The notes below the pieces were generated by a model. It made no database searches. It saw nothing but the letters and a program-made list of their open reading frames with translations, and was not told the origin of the DNA. From Acidobacteriota bacterium (GTDB lineage: Bacteria > Acidobacteriota > Terriglobia > Terriglobales > Acidobacteriaceae): a DNA stretch of 64,000 nucleotides. Numbering within the stretch: position 1 is the stretch's first letter; every line of letters begins with the position of its first letter. The translations under genes and the position numbers were made by a program. Of the stretch, positions 37,881 to 46,075 are shown in pieces. Location of the stretch: NCBI GenBank assembly GCA_021780315.1, contig JAJXYY010000033.1:281487-345486 (forward strand), in the 5' to 3' direction.

Positions 37881-38157
37881 CACATCCTCCCTGCAGTCTG
37901 CGATCTTACTCGACCACTAGACGCAAGCTACGGGTCAGTGTTGTTCTCAGAGTTCCGGAACACACGTCCTTACAGCTATATGCATGCACCTGAAGCCATG
38001 TATCCCTAAAATGTTCACCCAAACATCACTTCGAGTCAGCCCCCAGTCAAGCAGAAAGTGGTGCTTATTGCCCTGCGATCATTGCCCCATTGCAATAAGT
38101 ACCGGATTAAACACGGATGAGGTATATTCGGTCGCACTCCGTCCAGAGCAAATCGCC

Positions 38158-38859
38158 CTAAAACGCCCCATCCTGATTGATCACCGTAGAAAACGTCCGC
38201 AGCAAAATCATCGTGTCGCCGCTCAAAGACCAGCTTTCGACATACTCGCGATCCAGAGCCACGCGCTCATCATAGGTCAGCTTGCTTCGCCCGGACACCT
38301 GCCACAAGCCTGTCAAACCCGGCTTTACCTGACAGTAGTACCCAAAATCATCCCCGTACTTCTCCACCTCAGCCGCCACAATCGGCCGTGGCCCTACCAG
38401 ACTCATCTCCCCGGTCATCACGTTCCACAACTGCGGTAGCTCATCCAGGCTGTAGCGCCGCAGAAACGAACCTACCCGCGTGATCCTCGGATCGCACTTC
38501 AATTTGTGCGTCTTGTTCCATTCCATCCGCGCCGCCGGATGCTCGGAAAGATAATGCTCCAGCACCTCCGCCGAGTTCTGACACATCGTGCGGAACTTCC
38601 ACATCGAAAAAAACTCGCCATTGCGGCGGATACGACGATGCGAGTAGAAAATAGGCCCTGGCGATGTCAACCACACCAGAGCACCCACTACCAGCAAAAC
38701 CGGCAGCAACACCGGTGTCGCCAACAGAACCAATCCCATGTCCAGCGTTCGCTTCACGATGCAATAACGAAAAAAACACGACGGCTTTCGATTGATGCGA
38801 GACGCCTTGCCATATCCCAGATCACCAGTCTGGGGATACGAATAGGAATCCTCGAGCAT
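38158..38859 (-). CDS. Undecaprenyl-phosphate sugar phosphotransferase (monotopic phosphoglycosyltransferase, WcaJ/WbaP-like)
   Basis: This enzyme starts repeat-unit synthesis by moving a sugar-1-phosphate to undecaprenyl phosphate. I give the ATG at 38859 (233 residues). A TTG at 38895 with CAGGA upstream is a credible alternative, and still longer versions lack support. One re-entrant membrane helix ([20 protein letters not shown]) is followed by the catalytic core: [23 protein letters not shown], the DE pair in [24 protein letters not shown] and [14 protein letters not shown]. The protein lacks the four-helix N-terminal bundle of WcaJ, so it is the minimal catalytic form. It faces away from rfbC across a 422-base gap. 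Confidence 0.9.
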   Translation of the reverse strand: MLEDSYSYPQTGDLGYGKASRINRKPSCFFRYCIVKRTLDMGLVLLATPVLLPVLLVVGALVWLTSPGPIFYSHRRIRRNGEFFSMWKFRTMCQNSAEVLEHYLSEHPAARMEWNKTHKLKCDPRITRVGSFLRRYSLDELPQLWNVMTGEMSLVGPRPIVAAEVEKYGDDFGYYCQVKPGLTGLWQVSGRSKLTYDERVALDREYVESWSLSGDTMILLRTFSTVINQDGAF

Positions 38860-39281
38860 CGCCAAGCGCGACTCGTTAGATTGATATTCATCCAAAATTG
38901 AAATCCTGTATCTGCATAGCGCACAACCAGCTCGCACTTCCCAGCCGGCCACTATACGGGTTACTCGTACATGCACTGTCTCGCGGGATTCACTGCGTTC
39001 ACAGCCACACAACTCATACAAAGTTGCAAGGCATCCGCGCCTCAACTTCCAGACTTCTCACCTGCATCTATCTCTATTGTTCGCATCAGCCTCTAGAGGG
39101 CCGTGTTTGCTGCAATCGAATACCGGGAAAAGGAAAGTGCAGTTGCATTACCTAAGTACCAGTCTACCTGTTCGCTTTGTCTTGTAGACCACAAAGTTTA
39201 CTTTCATACTATTCATGAACCAAAATGGGCATTTTTATGGGCCATTCCCCTCCCGTACCCCTTCCTCGGTAAACTGAACCT
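38860..39281. other. Intergenic region between the sugar-transferase gene and rfbC
   Basis: This 422-base divergent gap holds no convincing protein. Short open frames on the plus strand lack ribosome sites and family resemblance. It is AT-richer near 39150-39250, and both flanking promoters must lie here. A TTG start for the sugar transferase would claim bases up to 38895. No repeat, RNA gene or clear operator was recognised. Confidence 0.5.
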
Positions 39282-39842
39282 ATGCGCCTTATCGACACGT
39301 CCATCCAGAACCTTCAACTGCTTGAACCCCAACGCTTCGGAGATAGTCGCGGCTGGTTCGCGGAAGTTTTCAATCAGAACGCCTTCGCCGACCACCAACT
39401 CCCCACCCACTTCGTTCAGGACAACCAGTCCTTCTCCGCCCAGGGCGTTCTCCGCGGCCTCCACTATCAACTCGGCAAACCCCAGGGCAAACTCGTCCGC
39501 GTCCTCTCCGGCCACATCTGGGACGTCGCCGTCGATCTTCGCCCCAACTCCCCAACCTTCGGAAAATGGGAAGGCTTCCACCTCAAGCCAGACCCCCTCC
39601 AGCTTCTCTGGATCCCCGAAGGCTTCGCCCACGGATTCCTCGTCCTCTCCCCAACCGCAGAAGTCCTATACAAAACCACCAACTTCTACCACCCGGCCGG
39701 CGAACGCTGCATCCGCTGGGACGATCCCACCCTCAACATCGCCTGGCCGCTCGATGCCCTCAACGGCGCCTCACCTCTCGTCAGCCCCAAAGATGAAAAA
39801 GGCAGCCTCTTCACCGAAGCCGACCTACCCCCCGCCAGCTAG
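39282..39842 (+). CDS. rfbC: dTDP-4-dehydrorhamnose 3,5-epimerase
   Basis: A 186-residue cupin-fold epimerase, the usual length for RmlC. It catalyses double epimerisation of dTDP-4-keto-6-deoxyglucose at C3 and C5. Key segments are RGWFAEVFNQNAF, FVQDNQSFSAQGVLRGLHYQ (catalytic His in GLHYQ, ~65), KLVRVLSGHIWDVAVDLR, WIPEGFAHGFLVLS and YKTTNFYHPAGERCIRWDDP. It is transcribed toward the other rml genes and ends in a shared terminator hairpin before gmhB. The other three rhamnose genes are on the opposite strand. Confidence 0.95.
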   Translation: MRLIDTSIQNLQLLEPQRFGDSRGWFAEVFNQNAFADHQLPTHFVQDNQSFSAQGVLRGLHYQLGKPQGKLVRVLSGHIWDVAVDLRPNSPTFGKWEGFHLKPDPLQLLWIPEGFAHGFLVLSPTAEVLYKTTNFYHPAGERCIRWDDPTLNIAWPLDALNGASPLVSPKDEKGSLFTEADLPPAS

Positions 39843-39851
39843 ATCTCCTGC

Positions 39852-39888
39852 AACGCAACAGCACACCCACCATCCATGCTGTTGCGTT
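39852..39888. terminator. Bidirectional hairpin between rfbC and the gmhB-like gene
   Basis: AACGCAACAGCA (39852-39863) pairs perfectly with TGCTGTTGCGTT (39877-39888) over 12 bases with a 13-base loop. On the plus strand it is followed by the pyrimidine-rich CCTCTTCCCTT. It lies between two converging genes, so it probably ends both transcripts. Confidence 0.7.
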
Positions 39889-39897
39889 CCTCTTCCC

Positions 39898-40464
39898 TTA
39901 GCCCCGCATGCACTCCTCATCCCGCTCCACCAGCCAGCGCTCCACCACCTCCAGCCCGTCTACCTCCACATACGCACCGTCGCAGCCCCGCTCTTCGGTC
40001 CCCCGCAGCAGAAACATCCGCAACAGCCCCGCGGCATTGGCCGCTCCCACATCGCTGCAGCGATCCCCCACCATCACGCTCTCCTGCAACTCCACACCAA
40101 ACTCCCGCGCTCCCCGCAACAACATCCCCGGGCCCGGCTTCCGATCCTCATGCTCCCGCTTGTACTCTCCCAGCCCATGCTCCGGATGGTACGGGCTGTG
40201 ATACACCCCATCCAACTCCACCCCTTCGCGCGCAAACTCCCCACGCATCCAACCCATCAGCGACTGATACTCCTCCTCGCTATACAGTCCGCGACCAATC
40301 CCAGCCTGATTCGTCACCACAAAGATGCGGTATCCCAACCGCCGCGCCGTCCGGCACAACGAAAAGATCCCCGGCACAAACCGGACATCCTCCGGCCGCA
40401 CCAGATACCCAATCTCATGGTTTATCACGCCATCCCGATCCAAAAATAATCCGCGCGCACTCAC
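39898..40464 (-). CDS. HAD-IIIA phosphatase, D-glycero-heptose-1,7-bisphosphate 7-phosphatase-like
   Basis: I place the start at the GTG at 40464, which overlaps the rfbD stop (GTGA), giving 188 residues like GmhB. The HAD motifs are present: LFLDRDGVINHEIGYL (nucleophile DxD), FVVTNQAGIGRGLYSEEE, the RKPGPGML lysine motif and MVGDRCSDVGAANAAG. Typical GmhB has a zinc-binding Cys set before RKPxPGM. Here the region reads SPYHPEHGLGEYKREHED, with the cysteines replaced. It may therefore be a zinc-free GmhB or act on another sugar phosphate (HisB-N-like). It ends the rfbB-A-D operon and could serve heptose supply for the GT9 enzyme. Confidence 0.78.
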   Translation of the reverse strand: MSARGLFLDRDGVINHEIGYLVRPEDVRFVPGIFSLCRTARRLGYRIFVVTNQAGIGRGLYSEEEYQSLMGWMRGEFAREGVELDGVYHSPYHPEHGLGEYKREHEDRKPGPGMLLRGAREFGVELQESVMVGDRCSDVGAANAAGLLRMFLLRGTEERGCDGAYVEVDGLEVVERWLVERDEECMRG

Positions 40465-41390
40465 AGCTCCGACACGACCTCTCGCAACGCATCCTTCCAG
40501 TCCATCATCCGCCATCCCAGCCGCTCCGACAGCTTGTTGCAGTTCATTCGCGAGTTGCCCGGACGACGCGCCGGCGTCGGATACTCCGCCGTCGTGATCG
40601 ACTCAATCTCCGCAAACCGCACCTCCGGATTCCGCTCCTGCATCAGCCGCACCGCCTCCACCGCAAACCCATACCAGGTTGTCTCCCCCGCGCCAGCCGC
40701 ATGGAACACCGGTGATCCACCCCCACCCTCACGCAGCAACTCCTCCAGAGGACCGCCGCTCGCACTCGCCTCGCAACGCCCCAGCACCGCCGCCGTCATC
40801 TCCGCCAACTCACGACTCCAGGTCGGCGCGCCATGCTGGTCCCCCACCACCCGCAGCAATTCGCGCTCCCGCGCCAGCTTCAGTATCGTCAACAAAAAAT
40901 TCTTGCCCCGCGTGCCGTACACCCAACTCGTCCGAAACACAAAGTGCGCCGCCCCGGTCTCCGCCAGCGCCTGCTCCCCCGCCAACTTGCTCGCACCATA
41001 CACGCTCATCGGCCCGGTCGCATCCGTCTCAACATACGGAGTCGTGCCCTTACCGTCAAACACGTAGTCCGTAGAAAAATGAATCACCGCCGCGCCGATC
41101 CTGCAGGCCTCTTCCCCCATCGCCCACACCGCGTCTCGATTCACCGCATACGCCAGCTCCGGCTCACTCTCCGCCTTGTCCACCGCCGTGTATGCCGCAG
41201 GATTTACTATCCAGCGCGGCCGCACCTCACGAATCGCCGCTCGAACCGACGCAGCATCTGCCATATCCAGCCGTGCCCGGCCAGGCGAATACACCACCCC
41301 CAGCGGCGCCAGCGTCTGCAGCAACTCCACCCCCACTTGCCCCGTAGAACCCGTCAGCAGAATCCGCACTTGCTCCGGTTGATGCGTCAT
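40461..41390 (-). CDS. rfbD: dTDP-4-dehydrorhamnose reductase
   Basis: A 309-residue SDR (RmlD) that reduces dTDP-4-keto-L-rhamnose to dTDP-L-rhamnose using NAD(P)H. RILLTGSTGQVGVELLQTL is the nucleotide loop, NPAAYTAVDKAESEPELAY is the RmlD-specific AYT/VDKAE motif, STDYVFDG precedes the catalytic YGASKLAGEQAL (YxxxK), and RTSWVYGTRGKNFL is typical. Its start is adjacent to rfbA's stop and its stop overlaps the gmhB-like start, so it is within a tightly packed operon. Confidence 0.95.
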   Translation of the reverse strand: MTHQPEQVRILLTGSTGQVGVELLQTLAPLGVVYSPGRARLDMADAASVRAAIREVRPRWIVNPAAYTAVDKAESEPELAYAVNRDAVWAMGEEACRIGAAVIHFSTDYVFDGKGTTPYVETDATGPMSVYGASKLAGEQALAETGAAHFVFRTSWVYGTRGKNFLLTILKLARERELLRVVGDQHGAPTWSRELAEMTAAVLGRCEASASGGPLEELLREGGGGSPVFHAAGAGETTWYGFAVEAVRLMQERNPEVRFAEIESITTAEYPTPARRPGNSRMNCNKLSERLGWRMMDWKDALREVVSEL

Positions 41391-42266
41391 CTAGTACACC
41401 GTCTCCTCAAGTACCCGCTGTAGATACTGCCCATACGTACTCTTCGCAATCTTCGCCGCCAACACCCGCAACTCATCCGCGCTGATGTATCCCAACCGGT
41501 ACGCAATCTCCTCCGGACAAGCAACCTTCAACCCCTGCCGCTTCTCGATCGTCTGGATAAACGTCGAAGCCTCCATCAGCGAGTCATGTGTCCCCGTATC
41601 CAACCATGCAATCCCGCGGCCCAGCAGCTCCGTCCGCAGCTCACCACGCTCCAGATACCACCGGTTAACATCCGTAATCTCCAACTCGCCCCGCAGCGAT
41701 GGCTTCAAACCCTCCGCCACGCTCACCACCTGCGCATCGTAGAAATAAATGCCCGTCACCGCATATCGGGACTTCGGCTTCACCGGCTTCTCTTCAATCG
41801 AGATCGCCTTGCGGTTCGCATCGAACTCCACCACACCATACCGCTCCGGATCCAGCACCGGATACGCAAACACCGTCGCGCCAGCCTTCAACGCCGCAGC
41901 CTCCCGCAGCACCTTCGCAAAGTCGTGGCCATAGAAAATATTGTCCCCCAACACCAGGCAACAACCCTCCCCCGCCAGAAAATCCTTGCCGATCAGGAAC
42001 GCCTGCGCCAGCCCCTCCGGAGACGGCTGCACCGCATACTGGATCGTCAATCCCCACTGCCCGCCCGTCCCCAGCAACTGCTCAAACCGCGGCGTGTCCT
42101 CCGGCGTCGAGATGATCAGAATCTCCCGAATCCCCGCCAGCATCAGCACCGACAGCGGATAGTAGATCATCGGCTTGTCATACACCGGCAGCAGCTGCTT
42201 ACTCACCGCCTGCGTCACCGGATGCAACCGCGTTCCCGATCCGCCCGCCAGAATAATTCCCTTCAT
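41391..42266 (-). CDS. rfbA: Glucose-1-phosphate thymidylyltransferase
   Basis: From the ATG at 42266 the protein has 291 residues, the standard RmlA length. It makes dTDP-glucose from dTTP and glucose-1-phosphate. The N-terminal [20 protein letters not shown] contains the nucleotidyl-transfer G-x-G-T-R loop. [27 protein letters not shown] and [13 protein letters not shown] are all hallmark segments, and [17 protein letters not shown] provides a metal-site Asp. The upstream extension of the open frame has no family resemblance and overlaps rfbB. The start overlaps the rfbB stop (ATGA). Confidence 0.95.
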   Translation of the reverse strand: MKGIILAGGSGTRLHPVTQAVSKQLLPVYDKPMIYYPLSVLMLAGIREILIISTPEDTPRFEQLLGTGGQWGLTIQYAVQPSPEGLAQAFLIGKDFLAGEGCCLVLGDNIFYGHDFAKVLREAAALKAGATVFAYPVLDPERYGVVEFDANRKAISIEEKPVKPKSRYAVTGIYFYDAQVVSVAEGLKPSLRGELEITDVNRWYLERGELRTELLGRGIAWLDTGTHDSLMEASTFIQTIEKRQGLKVACPEEIAYRLGYISADELRVLAAKIAKSTYGQYLQRVLEETVY

Positions 42267-43384
42267 CGCGCACTCTCCCCGGCAGCCACACTCGTGCGCT
42301 GCCCGTAGTTCTTCGTTACCCACTGCTGATACGCCCCGCTGGTCACGTTCTCCACCCACGCCGCGTTCGCCAGATACCACTCCACCGTCTTGCGCAGCCC
42401 CGTCTCGAAGCTCTCCGCCGCCTTCCAGCCCAGCTCGCCCTCCAGCTTGCGTGCATCGATCGCATACCGCCGATCATGACCAGGGCGATCCGTCACATAC
42501 TTCACCAAATCTTTATGCGGAGCGAACTTCGACTCCGGCACCAGCTCATCCAGCAACGCGCACAACGTCGTCACCACCGCCAGATTAGTCCGTTGATTGC
42601 CGCCGCCAACGTTATACGTCTCGCCCACACGACCACGCTCCAGAACCGCACGCAGCGCACTCGCATGATCGGCGACATACAGCCAGTCCCGCACCTGCTG
42701 GCCATCACCATATACCGGCAGCGCCTTGCCCTGTAGCGCATTCGCAATCATCAGCGGAATCAACTTCTCCGGAAACTGATACGGACCATAGTTGTTCGAG
42801 CAGTTCGTAATCAGCGTCGGCAGTCCATACGTATGCAGCCACGCCCGCACCAGATGATCGCTCGATGCCTTCGACGCCGCATACGGCGAGTTAGGAGCAT
42901 ACGGCGTCTCTTCATGGAACGCAGGAGCTTCTGGCGTCAGTGTCCCGTACACCTCATCGGTCGAGACATGCAAAAACCGAAACTGCTCCCGCTCGTCCCC
43001 CACCAGACAGTCGTAGTATCCACGCGCAGCCTGCAGCAACGTAAACGTCCCATCGATGTTGGTCTTCAAGAATGCTTCCGGACCAACAATCGATCGATCC
43101 ACGTGGCTCTCCGCCGCAAAATGAACCACCGCCCGCGGCCGGTACGTCTCCAGCAGACTCTTCACCAGAGCCGCATCGCAGATATCGCCGCGCACAAACG
43201 TGTGCGCCGAGTTCCCCGCCAGAGACGCCAGATTCTCCAGATTGCCCGCATACGTCAGGGCATCCAGATTCACCACCGCGCCGCATCCACCGTTTACCCA
43301 ATCCAAAACAAAATTGGAGCCAATAAATCCCGCCCCACCTGTGACCAGAATCACACCACGCCGTTCAAGCTCCGTCATCATCAT
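42263..43384 (-). CDS. rfbB: dTDP-glucose 4,6-dehydratase
   Basis: A 373-residue extended SDR (RmlB). [19 protein letters not shown] binds [13 protein letters not shown] is the RmlB HVDRSI signature, STDEVYGTL carries the catalytic Thr-Asp-Glu, and [15 protein letters not shown] gives Yxxx[20 protein letters not shown] and [16 protein letters not shown] are diagnostic. It is first in the operon rfbB-rfbA-rfbD-gmhB-like. Three consecutive ATGs follow AGAGG; the second or third (43381, 43378) has better spacing than the first. It diverges from the respiratory operon across 414 bases. Confidence 0.95.
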   Translation of the reverse strand: MMMTELERRGVILVTGGAGFIGSNFVLDWVNGGCGAVVNLDALTYAGNLENLASLAGNSAHTFVRGDICDAALVKSLLETYRPRAVVHFAAESHVDRSIVGPEAFLKTNIDGTFTLLQAARGYYDCLVGDEREQFRFLHVSTDEVYGTLTPEAPAFHEETPYAPNSPYAASKASSDHLVRAWLHTYGLPTLITNCSNNYGPYQFPEKLIPLMIANALQGKALPVYGDGQQVRDWLYVADHASALRAVLERGRVGETYNVGGGNQRTNLAVVTTLCALLDELVPESKFAPHKDLVKYVTDRPGHDRRYAIDARKLEGELGWKAAESFETGLRKTVEWYLANAAWVENVTSGAYQQWVTKNYGQRTSVAAGESAR

Positions 43385-43707
43385 TTCCTCTGGATCATCC
43401 TCATCTATTCAACACACGCGCACAATCGCACCGGTACTCCGCAAGCACCATCCGAAAATCCCAGCGTCAGCCTTCATCGTCCCATGCCTTACCCGCTACC
43501 GGCAACCCACCTTTGGGTCATTGCCCACCACAGCCCTCACCGCAACTCGCCCCGCACCCACACATACGAACCGCGCACCACGCAGCCATCCTCTCCACAT
43601 CGCAATCGCATCGAGGTTGTCCTCGACTCACAGACCGTGCGGTGTATGCCCTCACAGCCCATTCCGGCCCGTACAACTCACGCTCGCCGTCCACATCGCC
43701 CAATAGG

Positions 43708-43723
43708 TGTGATGGTCATCACA
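43708..43723. promoter_or_regulatory. Crp-type operator palindrome
   Basis: TGTGATGGTCATCACA has perfect 7-base arms (TGTGATG/CATCACA) around GT and matches the Crp consensus TGTGA-N6-TCACA at every defined position. Its centre lies about 83 bases before the ATG at 43799. A Crp/Fnr-family activator of the respiratory operon is inferred; the regulator gene is not identified. Confidence 0.6.
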
Positions 43724-43731
43724 TCGGCATG

Positions 43732-43743
43732 TTCGCAAGCGAA
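43732..43743. promoter_or_regulatory. Inverted repeat TTCGC-AA-GCGAA
   Basis: A perfect 5-base inverted repeat eight bases downstream of the Crp-type site and 55 bases before the start codon at 43799. It could be a second regulator site or part of the promoter. No known regulator was matched. Confidence 0.25.
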
Positions 43744-43798
43744 TAACAATTGCAGTTCAAGGTAATTGATCAGCAAATAGGAGCATCGAGGCACACTC

Positions 43799-45382
43799 AT
43801 GAATATCAAGAAATCCTCCCCATTCATGGTGGCAGCTGCATTTCTACTACTGCTACTACCAACATCCAGTTACGCAATACCAGCCTTTTCCAGACAATAT
43901 GGAACCTCCTGCACCACATGCCACATCGACTTTCCCAAGCTCAACGACTTCGGCAAAGCATTCAAGGATGCAGGCTTCAAATTCCCCAAAGATGACGACT
44001 CCTACCTCAAGGCGCCGCCCATCATGCTCGGCGCTCCCGCCCAGGCCGACCTCTGGCCCCACACCGTTTATCCCGGCGTCATTCCAGGCCTGCCACCCAT
44101 CGGCCTCCGTTACAACACCTACTACCAGCAGGTCAGCGCCAATCGCAACAACTTCAACCTGGCCTTGCCCGCCGGCACCGTCGGCACCTTCATCCCCAAG
44201 TCCGACTTCCAGCCTGGACTCTTCAGCATCTTCACCGCCGGCAACTTCGGCAGCGGAATCTCCTTCTGGGTTGACGACGACATCAGCGTCGCCGGTGCAA
44301 ACTCCAACGGAGGACTCGGCGATGCGTGGCTCAAATTCCACGACCTCAGCCGCTTCATCAAGCTCCCAACCGACTCCATCAATCTCCGCGTAGGCCAGTT
44401 CGAACTCGACCTCCCCGTCAGCCAGGCCCGTACCTGGAACCTCAGCGGCTGGGACATCTTCGATCAGGCCAATATCGGCGTGCAAAACGGCATCGGCCCA
44501 GCAGAGAACGTCAACAACGGATTCGCCTTCTCCTCCCCCATGGTCGGCCTCGAACTCAGCGGCGGCCATCACTACGGCGGCTACCAATACTCCATCGCCG
44601 TCGTCAACCAGAACACCTCAGGAGCCGCAGCAGCACCACCCAACGTCAGCCCCCAGAATGGTGTCGCCTTCTCCTCCGACTCCAACTTCAAAGACCTCTG
44701 GGGACGTTTCTCCTACCGCTTCAACCTCGAACGTGATCGCGCCAGCCGCGAAGGCATCCAGGCCGCAGGCTCCACCGGACCACGCGACCACACCTACCTC
44801 GAACTCGGATCGCTCTACTTCTACGGACGCTCCGTCCAGAGCGCCAGCGGCGTGCTCGCCGACGGCATAACCCCAACCGTCATCACCGCGCGAGAACCCT
44901 TCTATCGCGTCGGCGGAGACTTCAACTTCAACTATCGGACCTTCAATCTTTTCGGCGTCTACCTCGCCGGCCACGATCACAACCTCGTGCCCGTCACCGC
45001 CACCGATGCACTCCTGCCGTCCTCCTTCACTACAGGCAAACCCGTCACCTTCAGCGGAGGCTTCGTCGAAGCCGACTACCTCGTCCTCCCATGGATGATG
45101 ACCATCATGCGTTGGGATGTCGTCAAATCCACCGCCGACCAGGTCAACTTTCTCCAATACAACGCTGCCGCACCACCAGCATCCTCCTTCTTCTCTCCCT
45201 ATGCCGCAACCCGCAACCGCTTCACCCCCGGGGTGCAATTCCTCCTTCACGCCAATATCAAAGCCTCCTTTGAGTACCAGTTCCGGCCCCAGCAGATCGT
45301 CTACGATCCCGTCTCCGGGAAGCCGCTCACCGGTGCCTTCCGCACCAACTACGCCACCGCCGGCCTGGAATGGGTCTACTAA
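43799..45382 (+). CDS. Exported beta-barrel-like protein with N-terminal CXXCH haem motif
   Basis: A 527-residue protein with signal peptide (PFMVAAAFLLLLLPTSSYA, cut near AIP). Right after cleavage comes YGTSCTTCHIDFPKLNDFG, a single c-type haem motif. The rest alternates aromatic/polar strands with Gly/Asn turns and ends AGLEWVY, with an aromatic residue next to last, like an outer-membrane barrel. Porin-like strands include LFSIFTAGNFGSGISFWVDD and YQYSIAVVNQ. The family is not one I can name. A haem-tagged barrel at the head of an electron-transfer operon suggests it passes electrons across or to the outer membrane. RBS AGGAG/GAGG lies 10-20 bases upstream. Confidence 0.72.
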   Translation: MNIKKSSPFMVAAAFLLLLLPTSSYAIPAFSRQYGTSCTTCHIDFPKLNDFGKAFKDAGFKFPKDDDSYLKAPPIMLGAPAQADLWPHTVYPGVIPGLPPIGLRYNTYYQQVSANRNNFNLALPAGTVGTFIPKSDFQPGLFSIFTAGNFGSGISFWVDDDISVAGANSNGGLGDAWLKFHDLSRFIKLPTDSINLRVGQFELDLPVSQARTWNLSGWDIFDQANIGVQNGIGPAENVNNGFAFSSPMVGLELSGGHHYGGYQYSIAVVNQNTSGAAAAPPNVSPQNGVAFSSDSNFKDLWGRFSYRFNLERDRASREGIQAAGSTGPRDHTYLELGSLYFYGRSVQSASGVLADGITPTVITAREPFYRVGGDFNFNYRTFNLFGVYLAGHDHNLVPVTATDALLPSSFTTGKPVTFSGGFVEADYLVLPWMMTIMRWDVVKSTADQVNFLQYNAAAPPASSFFSPYAATRNRFTPGVQFLLHANIKASFEYQFRPQQIVYDPVSGKPLTGAFRTNYATAGLEWVY

Positions 45383-45427
45383 CCCGCCACCAGGCCAACC
45401 AGCAACATCATCTGTTCAGGAGAAAAC

Positions 45428-46009
45428 ATGAAACGCATTCCGCTGCTTCTACTCATCGCTTCCACCACCTTCATCACCGCGGCTCACGCCGGAACCATCC
45501 ACGGTAAAGTCTCCGGAGCCAGTGGCGTCTCGGTCGTCTACGTCGAGGCCATCCCCGGAAAAACCTTCACCCCACCCGCACAGCATGCCCTGATCGACCA
45601 GAAAGGCTTGATGTTCGTACCCCACATCGTCGCCGTCGCTCAGGGCACCACTGTCGACTTCCTCAACAGCGACACCGTAGCCCACAACGTCTTCTGGATC
45701 GCCATCAGCGGCAACAAGAAGCTCGGACACAACCTCGGCACCTGGCCCAAAGGACAGAAGCAGTCCTTCAAGTTCGATAACCCCGGCGTAGTCCCACTCC
45801 TCTGCAACGTCCACCCCGAGATGTCCTCCTACATCGTCGTCTCGCCCACCCCCTACTTCGCCGAAACCGACAAATCCGGTGAATTCAAAATCGAAAACGT
45901 ACCCGATGGCGCCTACACCGTCACCGCCTGGCACGAGGGCATGAAGCCCAAATCCAGCCCCGTCAAAGTCGCCGGAGATACCGCCGCCGACTTCACCGTC
46001 TCCAAATAA
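45428..46009 (+). CDS. Exported cupredoxin (plastocyanin-like blue copper protein)
   Basis: A 193-residue periplasmic protein with a signal peptide (PLLLLIASTTFITAAHA). Type-1 copper ligands are visible: His in DTVAHNVFW, then Cys, His and Met in LLCNVHPEMSSYI. This C-x2-H-x2-M spacing is short but typical of plastocyanin-like small cupredoxins. The C-terminal ~50 residues (SGEFKIENVPDGAYTVTAWHEGM) form a carboxypeptidase-regulatory/CNA-B-like beta domain. It would shuttle single electrons between the cytochrome complex and another partner. It lies 45 bases after the haem-barrel gene behind AGGAG. Confidence 0.87.
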   Translation: MKRIPLLLLIASTTFITAAHAGTIHGKVSGASGVSVVYVEAIPGKTFTPPAQHALIDQKGLMFVPHIVAVAQGTTVDFLNSDTVAHNVFWIAISGNKKLGHNLGTWPKGQKQSFKFDNPGVVPLLCNVHPEMSSYIVVSPTPYFAETDKSGEFKIENVPDGAYTVTAWHEGMKPKSSPVKVAGDTAADFTVSK

Positions 46010-46019
46010 CTCCACCCGC

Positions 46020-46044
46020 GGCGGCAACCTCACAGGTTGCCGCC
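46020..46044 (+). terminator. Strong intra-operon hairpin after the cupredoxin gene
   Basis: GGCGGCAACCT (46020-46030) pairs perfectly with AGGTTGCCGCC (46034-46044) around a CAC loop. There is no T-run. It lies 10 bases after the cupredoxin stop and 32 bases before the next gene, so it may protect or process the mRNA, or attenuate read-through. Confidence 0.45.
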
Positions 46045-46075
46045 ACCACTCCACCCTTAACCAGGAAAGGCCAGC

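Larger units (their letters stand above)
43385..43798. other. Divergent intergenic region upstream of the respiratory operon
   Basis: This 414-base region contains the promoters of rfbB (leftward) and of the cytochrome-containing operon (rightward). No protein or RNA gene is convincing. Two palindromes lie close together at its right end, a Crp-type site (43708-43723) and TTCGC-AA-GCGAA (43732-43743). Confidence 0.55.

Noticed and set aside
37884..38157. Small RNA or riboswitch between dciA and the sugar-transferase gene
   Set aside because: No strong hairpin with U-run or known riboswitch core was seen in this 274-base gap.
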